A DNA stretch of 64,000 bases from Bacillus norwichensis (GCF_014836955.1 NZ_JACSPV010000018.1:1-64000); one strand, 5' to 3'; shown: positions 18,285-27,426, counted from the first letter of the stretch. A program made the numbers and translations. Notes: generated by a model from the sequence alone, not told the origin.

Positions 18285-18307
18285 TGTAAATAATAGAGTT
18301 ATTTACA
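18285..18307. promoter_or_regulatory. palindrome TGTAAATAA-N5-TTATTTACA upstream of livK
   Basis: Perfect 9-bp arms with a 5-bp spacer in the livK leader/promoter region. It resembles a dimeric repressor or activator site. It does not match the CodY, CcpA or 17-bp TnrA consensus as I know them. The regulator is unidentified. Confidence 0.5.
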
Positions 18308-18459
18308 AAAATGCTATTTATCAAAATTTATTACCTCTTAAACTAGGGTTGAAAGATTTCTCAGATGACTTTTTAGATTGGTGAAGCCCAACCTCTTGCC
18401 TAATGATGGGGAACAGGAGAAAATAGAGTTTGATTAAATGATTGAGGTGTTTATTGTTA

Positions 18460-19608
18460 ATGCGCATATTTGTGTACATCATTATCTTTTTTTCTTTTTT
18501 TGATTTATTTTCACAATTACCCATCATGACACCGCTGGCGAGTTCACTCGGGGCTACACCATTTATAACCGGCCTCGTTGTTGGGATGTTTTCTTTCTCA
18601 AATATGATAGGTAATGTCACTTCAGGCATTTTGACAGACAAGAAGGGACCTTTCCTAATTCTCTTGTCAGGACTGCTTCTAACGAGCGTTTCCTTATTTT
18701 TATATCAGCTTGCTTTTGATCCGTTGTTATTGCTGTTTGTACGCTTTATCCACGGCTTGCACGCTGGTCTAATTGTCCCGGCAGCTTTTACATTCGTTGC
18801 TAACTCGACTGCCAAACATCAAAAGGGGAGGAGTGTAGCTCTTTCCGGAGCATTTATAGGCATGGCTGCCATCATAGGCCCAGCTTTCAGCGGCATTTTA
18901 GCCAGCAGGACAAGCGAAGTAGCAGTGCTGCAGACAACAGGAGTTGCCATGCTGATACTGGGAGTGCTTACCTTTTTCACTCTGAGGAAAAAAGCCATTT
19001 CCGTCCAAACCGCCGCCCGAAAAAGGACACAGCATCCCGTACACCAGCTATTCAGAAGCCGCCCGGTTATCAAAGCATTCGCAGGTGCTTTTTTCCTTAT
19101 GTTTTCTCAGGGGGTACTTGCCTATATGCTCCCATTGAAAGTGGAGAATTTGGGAAACGATACGCAGATGAGCGGAATGCTGCTAAGTACGTTCGGCATT
19201 GTAGCAGTTTTAATTTTCATCCTGCCGACCAACCGTCTATTTGATCGTTTGAAGCCGATCAATACCTTAGTATTCGGCATGCTTACAATGTCTGCCAGTA
19301 TGATTTGTATCAGCTTTTCCGAAACCCTGCCTCTTCTGTTTATATTCATGGCATTGTATGGTACTGGATTTGCCTTTCTCTTTCCTTCAATCAACTCTCT
19401 GCTCATTGAGTCGACGACAGAAGGAAATCGTGGGAAAGCATACGGTTACTTTTATGCTTTCTTTTCCATCGGAGTTGTTGCGGGTTCAAGCACTACAGGA
19501 TTATTGGAACTCTCAGCAAATGGAGGGTTTTTGTTCACCGGGGTGTTACTTTTGACCTCAACAGCTCTTATTAAATTCATGAAAAATACAATTCCTGGTG
19601 GAGCATAG
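18460..19608 (+). CDS. MFS transporter
   Basis: A 382-residue major-facilitator protein with about 12 membrane helices. The conserved loop-2/3 motif appears as GNVTSGILTDKKGP and the helix-4 region as RFIHGLHAGLIVPAAFTFVAN, typical of drug-efflux-like MFS carriers. The second half is symmetrical. The ATG at 18460 is chosen; TTG at 18454 is closer to the GAGGTG Shine-Dalgarno and equally possible. It is not in an operon and the substrate is unknown. Confidence 0.85.
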   Translation: MRIFVYIIIFFSFFDLFSQLPIMTPLASSLGATPFITGLVVGMFSFSNMIGNVTSGILTDKKGPFLILLSGLLLTSVSLFLYQLAFDPLLLLFVRFIHGLHAGLIVPAAFTFVANSTAKHQKGRSVALSGAFIGMAAIIGPAFSGILASRTSEVAVLQTTGVAMLILGVLTFFTLRKKAISVQTAARKRTQHPVHQLFRSRPVIKAFAGAFFLMFSQGVLAYMLPLKVENLGNDTQMSGMLLSTFGIVAVLIFILPTNRLFDRLKPINTLVFGMLTMSASMICISFSETLPLLFIFMALYGTGFAFLFPSINSLLIESTTEGNRGKAYGYFYAFFSIGVVAGSSTTGLLELSANGGFLFTGVLLLTSTALIKFMKNTIPGGA

Positions 19609-19652
19609 CGATCACTATTAGGGAAATACTATGGCAAAAGGAGGTTTCCCTA

Positions 19653-19922
19653 ATGGCCAGAAACAATAAAATTTTAGTTCCTGAAGCTCGTGCGGGATTG
19701 GATCAATTAAAATCCAGGGTGATGAAGGATAAAGGATATCAAGTAAATCCAGAAAAACCGGACAATGTTAAATACGAAATCGCACGCGAACAAGGTATTC
19801 CATTAAAAGAAGGATATAACGGGCAATTGACTTCCGAGCAGGCTGGAAAAATTGGAGGCTCGATCGGAGGAAACATGGTCAAAGAGATGATTAAAATGGC
19901 CCAGGAACAGATGAAGAAATAA
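19653..19922 (+). CDS. alpha/beta-type small acid-soluble spore protein
   Basis: An 89-residue SASP that coats and protects DNA in the dormant spore. Family hallmarks are visible: a central germination-protease site in KYEIAREQGIPL and the C-terminal block LTSEQAGKIGGSIGGNMVKEMI. AAAGGAGG precedes the ATG at ideal spacing. Such genes are normally transcribed by sigma-G in the forespore; I did not identify that promoter. A 10-bp hairpin follows the stop. Confidence 0.95.
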   Translation: MARNNKILVPEARAGLDQLKSRVMKDKGYQVNPEKPDNVKYEIAREQGIPLKEGYNGQLTSEQAGKIGGSIGGNMVKEMIKMAQEQMKK

Positions 19923-19925
19923 AGA

Positions 19926-19956
19926 TAATCCGCTGTCCGAAAGGATCAGCGGATTA
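19926..19956 (+). terminator. hairpin after the SASP gene
   Basis: Perfect 10-bp arms (19926-19935 and 19947-19956) directly after the stop codon. The T-tract is poor, so termination is probable rather than certain. Confidence 0.55.
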
Positions 19957-19976
19957 ATGTATGAGTACACTTATTC

Positions 19977-20706
19977 CTATAATTTTGAGCTGGATTTTTT
20001 ATTTAATATGAACAAACATGTAATAAGAATTAAATTAACAAGTAAAACGACAATACTGCCTTCGATTTTATAGATGCCTCCTGATATTAATGGGTTTCCT
20101 TGAAACGTACTGTTTAAAAGATTTGGATAATCACTTGTCAAAGAAACACTACCAAGAATAACCGCTCCAATTTGTATTCCAAATGAAATGAGCAATTATG
20201 GGTGCTGCTATTGTACCTGTGTATTCTAATAGCAATGTTACAACTATACTCATTGAAACAACATTAAGGTTGCAACAATTACATTATATTTTTGCTTCCA
20301 TAATTGATATAGATAACCCCTCATCAACAATTCTTGCATTGCAACATTTAATAGTGATGCCAAAATCCAAATCCATACATAATCAACATTATTTTGACCT
20401 TGTATAATCATTGTTTTAGTAAGGAATAAGACAGCTATCACGCTTCCCAACCATAAGACACCTACTACAACACCTTTTAGAGAATTTATTAAAAACCTTG
20501 AAGTTATGGGGATCTTAATATTACCCTTTTCTATTATTGAAACAAAAATAACAGAAAATAAAACTACTAAAGCAAGTGGTTTAAATTCCCACCATAATCG
20601 CATGTATGCCTGATTATTTGTTTGTATATCAGGCATAGCGGAAATCAAAACGGCCCCCAATAAAAAAGATAACTGTTTTTAAAATGGTACCTATCAACTT
20701 TCTCAT
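19977..20706 (-). pseudogene. decayed CPBP-family intramembrane protease (CAAX protease-like)
   Basis: Pieces in three frames of the minus strand line up as one CPBP protein of about 240 residues. A start at 20706 (GGAAGG upstream) reads MRKLIGTILKTVIFFIG. After a shift in a G-run near 20655 the main piece continues to the degenerate protease motif MQELLMRGYLYQLW. Another shift near 20250 leads to IAAPIIAHFIWN, and a last one near 20190 to IQIGAVILGSVSLTSDYPNLL and the C-terminal membrane helix. Usual motif 1 is EExxxR, here QELLMR. Three frameshifts indicate a pseudogene. Confidence 0.78.
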
Positions 20707-20817
20707 TTCTAATACCTTCCTATTGGCGAGGTGTTTTATTGAGTTACATATTTCACAGGTTGGGCCAACTATGAAAGATCGAAGGGATCAATTCAATGTT
20801 TCCCGTACAACTCCAAT

Positions 20818-20940
20818 ATCAAATGCGTCTTGGCGTATTTGCGCCCAGATTTTCACATTATCAGCCGGGGTTTGAACCTCACCCAACATGGATTCATTCT
20901 CACCACTTACAGAAATGGGCGACATCTGCTGAATAAAGTA
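20818..20940 (-). repeat. interspersed structured repeat, copy B (internally deleted)
   Basis: About 123 bp sharing the ATCAAAT..TTGGCGTATTTGCGCCCAG edge and the distal CTCACCACTTACAGAA..TGCTGAAT part with copy A, but lacking the central GAGC hairpin and the CATCCGCCGGAGGC block. Its ends match the other copies while the centre is missing, which helps define both boundaries. Confidence 0.7.
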
Positions 20941-21008
20941 CATCTATACCTTGCTCATTAATACATCTGTTTGAAAAGAACAAATTCCTATTAAGTTCAA
21001 GATGCTAG

Positions 21009-21863
21009 TTATTTACTAACTATAACCCTTCCATTATAAGTACTTAATTTGATTAAGTTCTCACCATTTCCAAATACAGCATCTTTCCGATTAGGCTCGC
21101 CGAAAACATTCACCTTACCATTTCCCACCCTTATATCAAAAGTGGCATTCTCAGGTTCTTTGGTCGCTTGAATCTCAATTCTTCCATTATCTGTACCCAA
21201 ATCAATGGGACGATCCAAGTTATCCGTTATTAAAGAGATGCGGCCATTGCTCGTTCGACCCGATATCTCTCCCTCCACATCTTCAAGATTAATTCTGCCG
21301 TTGTACAACCTTGTGGTGAATGAAGCCCCCTTTATATCTTTTGCATCAATTCTACCATTGGCTGATTTAGCCCTCACTGAGGAACCCTTGATATCACTTA
21401 GTTCGATCCTTCCATTATCAATATCAACAATAAGCTCTTCAGTCTCCATTCCTTCCACATGGACCCTGCCATTATTGTTTTTAATTTGCATGGAGTCATA
21501 TTCCTTTTCGGGCAAGTAAACTTTTAGTGACAGGGGAGATGTAGGATAAAAATCAAAATGAATGAACTTCTGCTTGTTTTTTAATCGAACACGAAGTGTG
21601 TCATGGTTCACATCTACATCAAATGTAAATTTCTCGCCTTTCCCTACTTCACCTGAAAGCTCTGCGGTTGCAGTGGAATCCTTTGTTGGCAGGATCTCAA
21701 TCCTAGAGCTGTTTGTGTTAACATCGATATTTGAAAAATTGCCTTGGACAGTTTTGGTTTCAGACACTTCTATACCTGTCATTTTGTTTTTGAAAGTAAG
21801 CAAACTGCCTGCAAAGCCAACAATCAAAAGGACCAAAGCAATGATTGAAACCTTTTTAATCAT
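21009..21863 (-). CDS. DUF4097 beta-repeat protein
   Basis: A 284-residue protein with one N-terminal membrane anchor (residues about 5-24) and a long DUF4097/adhesin-type right-handed beta region. Repeating strands such as NNNGRVHVEGM, DNGRIELSDIKG, ANGRIDAKDIKG and SNGRISLITDNL run through residues 120-230. This architecture occurs in LiaG- and YvlB-like proteins of envelope-stress operons. It overlaps DUF1700 by 8 bp, and the padR-DUF1700-DUF4097 order is a recurrent Firmicute module. The biochemical role is unknown. Confidence 0.85.
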   Translation of the reverse strand: MIKKVSIIALVLLIVGFAGSLLTFKNKMTGIEVSETKTVQGNFSNIDVNTNSSRIEILPTKDSTATAELSGEVGKGEKFTFDVDVNHDTLRVRLKNKQKFIHFDFYPTSPLSLKVYLPEKEYDSMQIKNNNGRVHVEGMETEELIVDIDNGRIELSDIKGSSVRAKSANGRIDAKDIKGASFTTRLYNGRINLEDVEGEISGRTSNGRISLITDNLDRPIDLGTDNGRIEIQATKEPENATFDIRVGNGKVNVFGEPNRKDAVFGNGENLIKLSTYNGRVIVSK

Positions 21864-22416
21864 GTTTCAATCCCCCTTTTATAAGCCTAATATTAAACCT
21901 CAAATAACGGACAAAGCCATTGATGATTCCACGAGTAGCGAAATACATTCCTATTACGATGAAAAAGCCGATACCGGAAAGCATGAAAGAGAAAAACAGA
22001 TCAAACCATTGAAAAGTCCCTGAAAAAATGGCCGTGCTCACCAAGAGAAGCAGCGGTGAAACGATAAAAGCTATTCCCGATACCCAACCGCCTGCAATCG
22101 CTCCAATCAATCCTATGAAAGGTCCGAGAACAATTACAAGGTTGAAAAAACTTAAACCAATAACTGCCCAAACCGCCCGAAAAACATTCCCGGTTGTTTT
22201 GGTTGCTTCCACTTTTTCAAGACGATGATTTACCAACAACTCTTTGGCAATCTGCCGCGGTGAACCTAGGGAATCCGCGATTTCCTCCTCTGTCTTTCCT
22301 TCTTCCTTACCGAGGATAAAATGCTCTTCAAAATCCTGTAAAATATCTTTGCGCTCCTCTTCAGAAAGCTTTTCTAAAGATGATTCCAAAATCCGCATAA
22401 ACTGGTACTTCGTCAT
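21856..22416 (-). CDS. DUF1700-family membrane protein
   Basis: A 186-residue protein: a cytoplasmic DUF1700 head ([33 protein letters not shown], then [11 protein letters not shown]) followed by about four membrane helices. The start overlaps the padR stop as ATGA and AGAAGGTG lies 7 nt upstream; a longer frame is unsupported. DUF1700 proteins usually accompany PadR regulators and DUF4097 proteins and are thought to act in membrane-stress signalling. Confidence 0.86.
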   Translation of the reverse strand: MTKYQFMRILESSLEKLSEEERKDILQDFEEHFILGKEEGKTEEEIADSLGSPRQIAKELLVNHRLEKVEATKTTGNVFRAVWAVIGLSFFNLVIVLGPFIGLIGAIAGGWVSGIAFIVSPLLLLVSTAIFSGTFQWFDLFFSFMLSGIGFFIVIGMYFATRGIINGFVRYLRFNIRLIKGGLKHD

Positions 22417-22733
22417 TGCCCAACACCTTCTTTGATCAATTGATTGACACCACTTGTAAACTCCTGCCACTCTTGAAGCAGACGCTCCAAATGTTCCCTT
22501 CCTTGGAGCGTGAGCTGATAATATTTTCGTGACGGGCCCTCTGTCGACTCCTTTAAATAGGTAGTAAAATAGCCCTCCTTCGTCAGGCGTCTTAACAGCG
22601 GGTATACTGATCCTTCAGATATAGCAATCTGATTGGAAATCTTTTGTACAAGTTCATATCCATAGCGGTCTTTTTTGTATAATAATGAAAGGACACAAAG
22701 CTCTAAAACACCCTTTTTAAATTGAACATTCAT
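22413..22733 (-). CDS. PadR-family transcriptional regulator
   Basis: A 106-residue PadR protein. The winged helix runs through [28 protein letters not shown] and [18 protein letters not shown], with the wing [12 protein letters not shown], and is followed by a short C-terminal helix. Small PadR repressors of this kind control their own operon. The start at 22733 follows GAGGTGGGCC; the frame extends 10 codons without support. The upstream DNA (22770-22860) has repeated GGTACTGT and TATATAGTACC elements that could be operator half-sites. Confidence 0.88.
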   Translation of the reverse strand: MNVQFKKGVLELCVLSLLYKKDRYGYELVQKISNQIAISEGSVYPLLRRLTKEGYFTTYLKESTEGPSRKYYQLTLQGREHLERLLQEWQEFTSGVNQLIKEGVGQ

Positions 22734-22872
22734 TATGGCCCACCTCATCTCTTCATTGCACACTACTAAATAATATATAGTACCTAGATAAAAAAATAAC
22801 CCTTAGCTGCAATCCTAGGATATCACACGGTACTGTTTATTGCAAGGTACTGTATATAACATTCCTTAATAA

Positions 22873-22913
22873 AAAAATGCATGAGAGCATCTTCTGCTAT
22901 CCCATGCATTTTT
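22873..22913 (-). terminator. terminator of the glmM operon
   Basis: AAAAATGCATG/CATGCATTTTT arms (11 bp, 22873-22883 and 22903-22913) followed by further T residues, just after the glmM stop codon on the minus strand. Confidence 0.75.
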
Positions 22914-22918
22914 TCGAT

Positions 22919-24268
22919 TTATTCGTCCAATCCCATTTCTTCTTTTACAACTTCCACAATGCGCTGAACAAATTGTTCACACGCTTCTTCGGTTGGAGCC
23001 TCTACCATTACCCGGACCAGCGGCTCTGTTCCCGAAGGTCTAACAAGAACTCTTCCGTTACCATCCATTTCTGCTTCAACTTGTTCAATGACAGTTTTCA
23101 CTTTTTCATTGTCTGTCACGTGATGCTTGTCCTTCACTTTGACATTTACAAGCTTTTGCGGGAATTTCTGCATCTCTTTTGCCAATTCGGAAAGCGGCTT
23201 ATTCGTCAACTTCATGATATTGACGAGCTGAAGACCGGTTAAAAGACCGTCGCCTGTCGTATTATAGTCCAAGAAAATAATATGTCCAGACTGTTCTCCG
23301 CCTAAATTATAATCATTGTTCTTCATTTCTTCCACAACATATCGGTCTCCTACAGCAGTTGGCACGCTGTGCATCCCATTCGCCTCTACAGCCTTATAAA
23401 AGCCGAGATTACTCATAACGGTAGAAACAACTGTATTCTGCTTCAGGCGGCCTTCTTCTTTCAAATGCTTCGCGCATATGTACATGATTTGGTCTCCGTC
23501 TACAATCTCCCCGTTTTCATCAATAGCGATAAGGCGGTCGCCATCTCCATCAAAAGCCAAGCCGATATTAGCCTGCTTTTCTTTTACAAAAGCTGCTAGA
23601 CTTTCCGGATGAGTAGATCCCACTTCTTCATTAATATTCAACCCGTTCGGTGACGCACCCATTGTGGATGTATCTGCATCGAGGTCTGCAAATAAATGGG
23701 TAGCAAGAGCAGATGTAGCGCCGTTTGCACAATCAAGAGCTACATGAATATCGGTAAATTCCTCATCAACCGTCTGCTTGAGGAATTGTAAATACTTCTG
23801 ACCGCCTTCAAAATAGTCGTTCACAATTCCAAGTTTTGCTCCTGTAGGTCGTGGAAGATGATCCTCATTTAAATCGAGCAACTCCTCAATCTGGGCTTCT
23901 TCTTCATCCGAAAGCTTAAAACCATCCGGCCCAAAAAATTTAATGCCATTATCAGGAACCGGGTTATGGGATGCCGAAATCATTACTCCAGCTTGGGCTC
24001 CAAGAGCTTTTGTCAAATAAGCTACTCCCGGAGTTGAAATAACACCTAAACGCATGACCTCTGCCCCGATAGAAAGCAAGCCCGCCACAAGTGCTCCTTC
24101 CAACATATGTCCGGAAATCCGGGTATCCCTTCCAATTAGAACTTTTGGGTGCTCCGCGCTTTTTGTTAAAACATAACCGCCGAAACGGCCTAACTTAAAC
24201 GCCAGCTCTGGAGTAAGTTCCGCGTTGGCTACTCCTCTTACTCCGTCTGTTCCAAAATATTTACCCAT
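22919..24268 (-). CDS. glmM: phosphoglucosamine mutase GlmM
   Basis: A 449-residue enzyme that converts glucosamine-6-phosphate to glucosamine-1-phosphate for peptidoglycan and teichoic acid precursors. The phosphoserine loop [12 protein letters not shown] has the catalytic Ser at residue 100. The metal loop is DGDGDR, the sugar loop GGEQSGHI and the phosphate loop [12 protein letters not shown]. It follows cdaR as in other Bacilli, where CdaR and GlmM modulate the CdaA cyclase. Unlike the usual arrangement no glmS follows; padR genes come next. Confidence 0.97.
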   Translation of the reverse strand: MGKYFGTDGVRGVANAELTPELAFKLGRFGGYVLTKSAEHPKVLIGRDTRISGHMLEGALVAGLLSIGAEVMRLGVISTPGVAYLTKALGAQAGVMISASHNPVPDNGIKFFGPDGFKLSDEEEAQIEELLDLNEDHLPRPTGAKLGIVNDYFEGGQKYLQFLKQTVDEEFTDIHVALDCANGATSALATHLFADLDADTSTMGASPNGLNINEEVGSTHPESLAAFVKEKQANIGLAFDGDGDRLIAIDENGEIVDGDQIMYICAKHLKEEGRLKQNTVVSTVMSNLGFYKAVEANGMHSVPTAVGDRYVVEEMKNNDYNLGGEQSGHIIFLDYNTTGDGLLTGLQLVNIMKLTNKPLSELAKEMQKFPQKLVNVKVKDKHHVTDNEKVKTVIEQVEAEMDGNGRVLVRPSGTEPLVRVMVEAPTEEACEQFVQRIVEVVKEEMGLDE

Positions 24269-24348
24269 TTCGATTGTATCGCTCCTTCGTTCAACTATGT
24301 TTAAACAGTCATTTAACAGAAATCACCTAATAAAGTTGCCTGTTATGT

Positions 24349-25596
24349 TTAAACAGTTCCTTTTTCCTTTATCCGTATCTTCGCTGTGTCTGTCGAAAGT
24401 TCCCACTTAACGTCTTTTGGTCCTTTTACTTCCAGATCCACTTCGTGATCTCCAGCTTGAAGGCCCTCTATATTCATAAATACTTCAAACGCGCCCTCTT
24501 GAGCTTTTTTCAGCTGATCTTTGCTACCTTCCATCTTAATGGATACAGTTCCATCCTCGGGCGACACAAATTCAACATCTAATCCTTCTGCCAAACCTTT
24601 GCTATCAATCGGAACTTCACTCAAATTTGTCTCTTCACTTTTTTTCCCTTTGTCCGTTACGACTTTAACTTTGACTCTTTCCGGAGTAATTTTATTGACG
24701 CCTTCCGGGTACTTGATCGGAACATCCAATATATCGTCCTTGTCCACCTTACTGACATCTACTTCAACTTCAATTTCATCAATTGATTTTAAATTATCTG
24801 TCCACCCGAAAATCATAACCTCATCCAAATCAGGTTCCATTCGCTTGATGACAGTACCGTCAGGTGGGAATCCGACCTGTTTGATTTTGAGTGGAACTGT
24901 CTTTCTCGGATTATTTACCGGGACAGTCACAGTTACATATTCAGGCTCCACAAACACATCAAGCTTGTTCAATTCGCGGTCAAGAACCGTCACTTTTGTG
25001 TCTCGTTCAATGGTGTCTGTAATCAAGCCTTTAGCATCAATGGACGCTTTAACATATGAGATCTTTTCAAGCGTCTCTTTTCCTGCGGTGATTTTGACTT
25101 TATTCGGTTCCACCGTCGGAAACTCCGCTTCAAAACCTTCTGCCAATATATTGTTATTGAATTCTGGCTCGACAACGAATTCCTCTGTCACCTTTTCTTG
25201 AATGGAGACTTCTACATATACAGGCTCGACCTGTACCTTAAGCTTTTCAGAGAAATTTTTATATAAAATGGGAACCCGATGGTTTCCAATGCTCAAATCA
25301 GATAAATCCACATAGACGGTAAAATCTCTTTGCCGCTTTGTCGCTTCCACAAACCTTCTTTGGCCTTCGATTGTTACCTTTACCGTATCGGGCACGCCTG
25401 TTACAACGAGATTTTCGGAATCATAGTATTTCTCCAATGGCACATCGGCGATGGTTTCAACCTCAGTGTTTTCCATTCCGTTAGGCCTGGATGCTCCGTT
25501 TTTGTTCCCCATATCCTGTACTGATAGAAACATAAGAAATGCAAGCGCCATGGCTACAATTCTTACGAACCAGGGGTTATCCATGAATTTATCCAT
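24349..25596 (-). CDS. cdaR: CdaA regulatory protein CdaR (YbbR domains)
   Basis: A 415-residue protein with one N-terminal membrane helix (PWFVRIVAMALAFLMFLSVQ) and an extracellular chain of about four YbbR domains (e.g. PVYVEVSIQEKVTEEFVVEPEFN and EYVTVTVPVNNPRKTVPLKIK). CdaR binds and regulates the diadenylate cyclase CdaA. The start at 25596 overlaps the cdaA end by 8 bp and gives the canonical N-terminus MDKFMDNPWF; the longer frame reads through cdaA. Two ATGTTTAAACAGT direct repeats flank the cdaR-glmM gap (24295 and 24345). Confidence 0.94.
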   Translation of the reverse strand: MDKFMDNPWFVRIVAMALAFLMFLSVQDMGNKNGASRPNGMENTEVETIADVPLEKYYDSENLVVTGVPDTVKVTIEGQRRFVEATKRQRDFTVYVDLSDLSIGNHRVPILYKNFSEKLKVQVEPVYVEVSIQEKVTEEFVVEPEFNNNILAEGFEAEFPTVEPNKVKITAGKETLEKISYVKASIDAKGLITDTIERDTKVTVLDRELNKLDVFVEPEYVTVTVPVNNPRKTVPLKIKQVGFPPDGTVIKRMEPDLDEVMIFGWTDNLKSIDEIEVEVDVSKVDKDDILDVPIKYPEGVNKITPERVKVKVVTDKGKKSEETNLSEVPIDSKGLAEGLDVEFVSPEDGTVSIKMEGSKDQLKKAQEGAFEVFMNIEGLQAGDHEVDLEVKGPKDVKWELSTDTAKIRIKEKGTV

Positions 25597-26404
25597 CCTG
25601 ATTCTTCCCCTTTCTTTTCCAAAGTGATGAGGAAGACTGCTTCGTCCATTCCTTTTCCAAAAGTTCTTTGAATTCTTCAGGAGACAGGTCTCTATAAAGT
25701 TCACCATGCTGTGTTACGGATACATGTCCTGTTTCTTCAGAAACAATGATCGTCAAGGCATCTGTTACTTCACTGATTCCTACCGCTGCCCGGTGCCTAG
25801 TACCGAGTTCCTTCGAAATGAATGGACTCTCAGAAAGAGGAAGATAACAAGCTGCTGCAGCAATCTGGTTTTTTTGAATAATAACTGCTCCATCATGCAA
25901 TGGCGTATTAGGGATGAATATATTGATCAGTAGCTGCGAAGTCAAATTGGAATGAAGCGGAATTCCAGTTTCTATGTAATCGCCCATACCGGTTTCTCGT
26001 TCGATTGAAATCAAAGCCCCGATTCTGCGCTTCGCCATATAACTAATGGCATCGGTGATCGCAAGCACCTTTTGTTGCAATTCCTCCTCTTCCTGAACAC
26101 CGCCTCTTGTAAAGATGCTTCCGCGCCCAAGTTGCTCGAGAGCACGCCTCAGTTCAGGCTGGAATATGATAATGATGCCAAGGAAACCCCAGGTAATAGC
26201 ATTTTCCAAAATCCAGCTCAATGTATGCAAATTAAGGTATTCACTGACAAAACGGGCAATGATTATAACAAATATTCCTTTTAAAAGCTGTACCGCTTTT
26301 GTGCCGCGTATAATCATAAGAAGCTTATATATAACGTACCAAACGAGGAAAATATCTACTATGCGGGACAAGTAGTCCATAATCGAAAGGTCGGCAAACG
26401 GCAT
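25589..26404 (-). CDS. cdaA: diadenylate cyclase CdaA
   Basis: A 271-residue membrane enzyme that makes cyclic di-AMP from two ATP. Three N-terminal membrane helices are followed by the DAC domain with both catalytic motifs, LHDGAVII (DGA) and GTRHRAAVGISE (RHR). c-di-AMP controls potassium and osmolyte uptake and cell-wall homeostasis. GGAGG precedes the ATG by 7 nt. First gene of cdaA-cdaR-glmM; separated from rsiW by 386 bp with its own likely promoter. Confidence 0.96.
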   Translation of the reverse strand: MPFADLSIMDYLSRIVDIFLVWYVIYKLLMIIRGTKAVQLLKGIFVIIIARFVSEYLNLHTLSWILENAITWGFLGIIIIFQPELRRALEQLGRGSIFTRGGVQEEEELQQKVLAITDAISYMAKRRIGALISIERETGMGDYIETGIPLHSNLTSQLLINIFIPNTPLHDGAVIIQKNQIAAAACYLPLSESPFISKELGTRHRAAVGISEVTDALTIIVSEETGHVSVTQHGELYRDLSPEEFKELLEKEWTKQSSSSLWKRKGKNQDG

Positions 26405-26457
26405 AATCTTTCCTCCATCTATTTTTTAAGCGCTGACATCATGTTGAAAACAAACCA

Positions 26458-26466
26458 ATTATAACA
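26458..26466 (-). promoter_or_regulatory. extended -10 promoter element before cdaA
   Basis: TGTTATAAT on the minus strand, about 55 bp upstream of the cdaA start. The -35 region is weak, as is common with TGn-extended -10 boxes. Confidence 0.5.
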
Positions 26467-26756
26467 TAAAAATAATCCAGAGGCATTTGCCGATAATATG
26501 TCAAGGCAGCTTTTTTTTGGAAAAAGAGAGAAGGAAGTCCTACTGCCTTGTGAGAAGCTCAAAACACATTTTGATGGTAGGCTTTTTGCCACTACAACAA
26601 ATCCATTTACGATAAGTTTCTCTGAATCTGCAGCTTTACGAAGCGGAAATTAAACGCCTCTTTGACTAAGGTGTATTATTGACATACCTACTACCCCTTA
26701 ACCCTTCTCTCCTAGTATTCGACCGACTCAATACCATTTTTTGTCAAACCCACTTT

Positions 26757-26780
26757 TTAAAAAAGACTGCGTAAGCAGTC
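26757..26780 (-). terminator. terminator after rsiW
   Basis: A GACTGC/GCAGTC stem (26765-26770 and 26775-26780) with a 4-nt loop followed by a run of T residues on the minus strand, 11 bp after the rsiW stop. Confidence 0.78.
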
Positions 26781-26790
26781 GGCATTGATA

Positions 26791-27426
26791 TTATTTAAAT
26801 AGTTGGCCTACCTTTTTCCCGCCTTCTTTCACCTTATACCAAATCCATTCAAATATTTCATCAATTTCATCTATATCACCCGTCACGTCCCCTGCAGAAG
26901 CCATATATTGATTTCCATTAATGACGGTGACATTCCCATCTATCTGGCCTTCAATTCTTATATTCCCATTTTTCACAACGAGGTCTCCTTCGACCACTTC
27001 TCCTTTTGGAACAATCACTGTATCATTTTCAACAATTATATTAGGTTTTTTCGTGAACGCAAATTTTTGGTCATCATTCCATCCACTGACGAGACTGCCT
27101 GCCATTAATATAAAGAATAACGACACAGCAATCAGCATAGGGTGATGCCTAAACCAACGTTTGAACCCTACAATATTTTTCTCTTTCGGGAGGCGATCCA
27201 TGACCTGATTTGTAAAGTGAGCGGGAGCTGCAATTCGGGAGACACTCTTCACCAACGCTTCTGTTCTTTTCAATTCTTGAAAATGTGATTGACAGGCCTC
27301 GCAAGTTTGTAAGTGTTCCTTCAATTCACGTTCTTTATCTTGTGTCAGATCCCCGTCCATGTATTCCTGCATATAGAGAACGATCTCTTCTGAACAAGCC
27401 TTCAATTTCCTTCTCACCTTTCTCAC
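26791..27426 (-). CDS. rsiW: anti-sigma-W factor RsiW
   Basis: A 211-residue anti-sigma factor: an N-terminal zinc-binding ZAS domain (HLQTCEACQSHF) that holds SigW, one membrane helix (PMLIAVSLFFILMAGSLVSGW), and an extracytoplasmic domain with bactofilin-like beta repeats (EVVEGDLVVKNGNIRIEGQIDGNVTVINGN). Envelope stress triggers proteolysis by PrsW and RasP in B. subtilis, releasing SigW. The GTG start overlaps the sigW stop codon. The polymer-like extracellular beta domain differs from the short tail of B. subtilis RsiW. Confidence 0.93.
   Translation of the reverse strand: MRKVRRKLKACSEEIVLYMQEYMDGDLTQDKERELKEHLQTCEACQSHFQELKRTEALVKSVSRIAAPAHFTNQVMDRLPKEKNIVGFKRWFRHHPMLIAVSLFFILMAGSLVSGWNDDQKFAFTKKPNIIVENDTVIVPKGEVVEGDLVVKNGNIRIEGQIDGNVTVINGNQYMASAGDVTGDIDEIDEIFEWIWYKVKEGGKKVGQLFK

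Larger units (their letters stand above)
26405..26790. other. intergenic region between rsiW and cdaA
   Basis: No gene seen. It contains the rsiW terminator at its right-coordinate end, the extended -10 promoter of cdaA at its left end, and featureless AT-rich sequence between. Confidence 0.45.

Noticed and set aside
22734-22918. glmS ribozyme near glmM
   Set aside because: No glmS gene and no ribozyme core sequence in the gap, only a terminator and the padR promoter region.
24521-25201. 226-residue open frame antisense to cdaR
   Set aside because: Ser/Thr-rich mirror of a well-supported YbbR coding region; no start signal.
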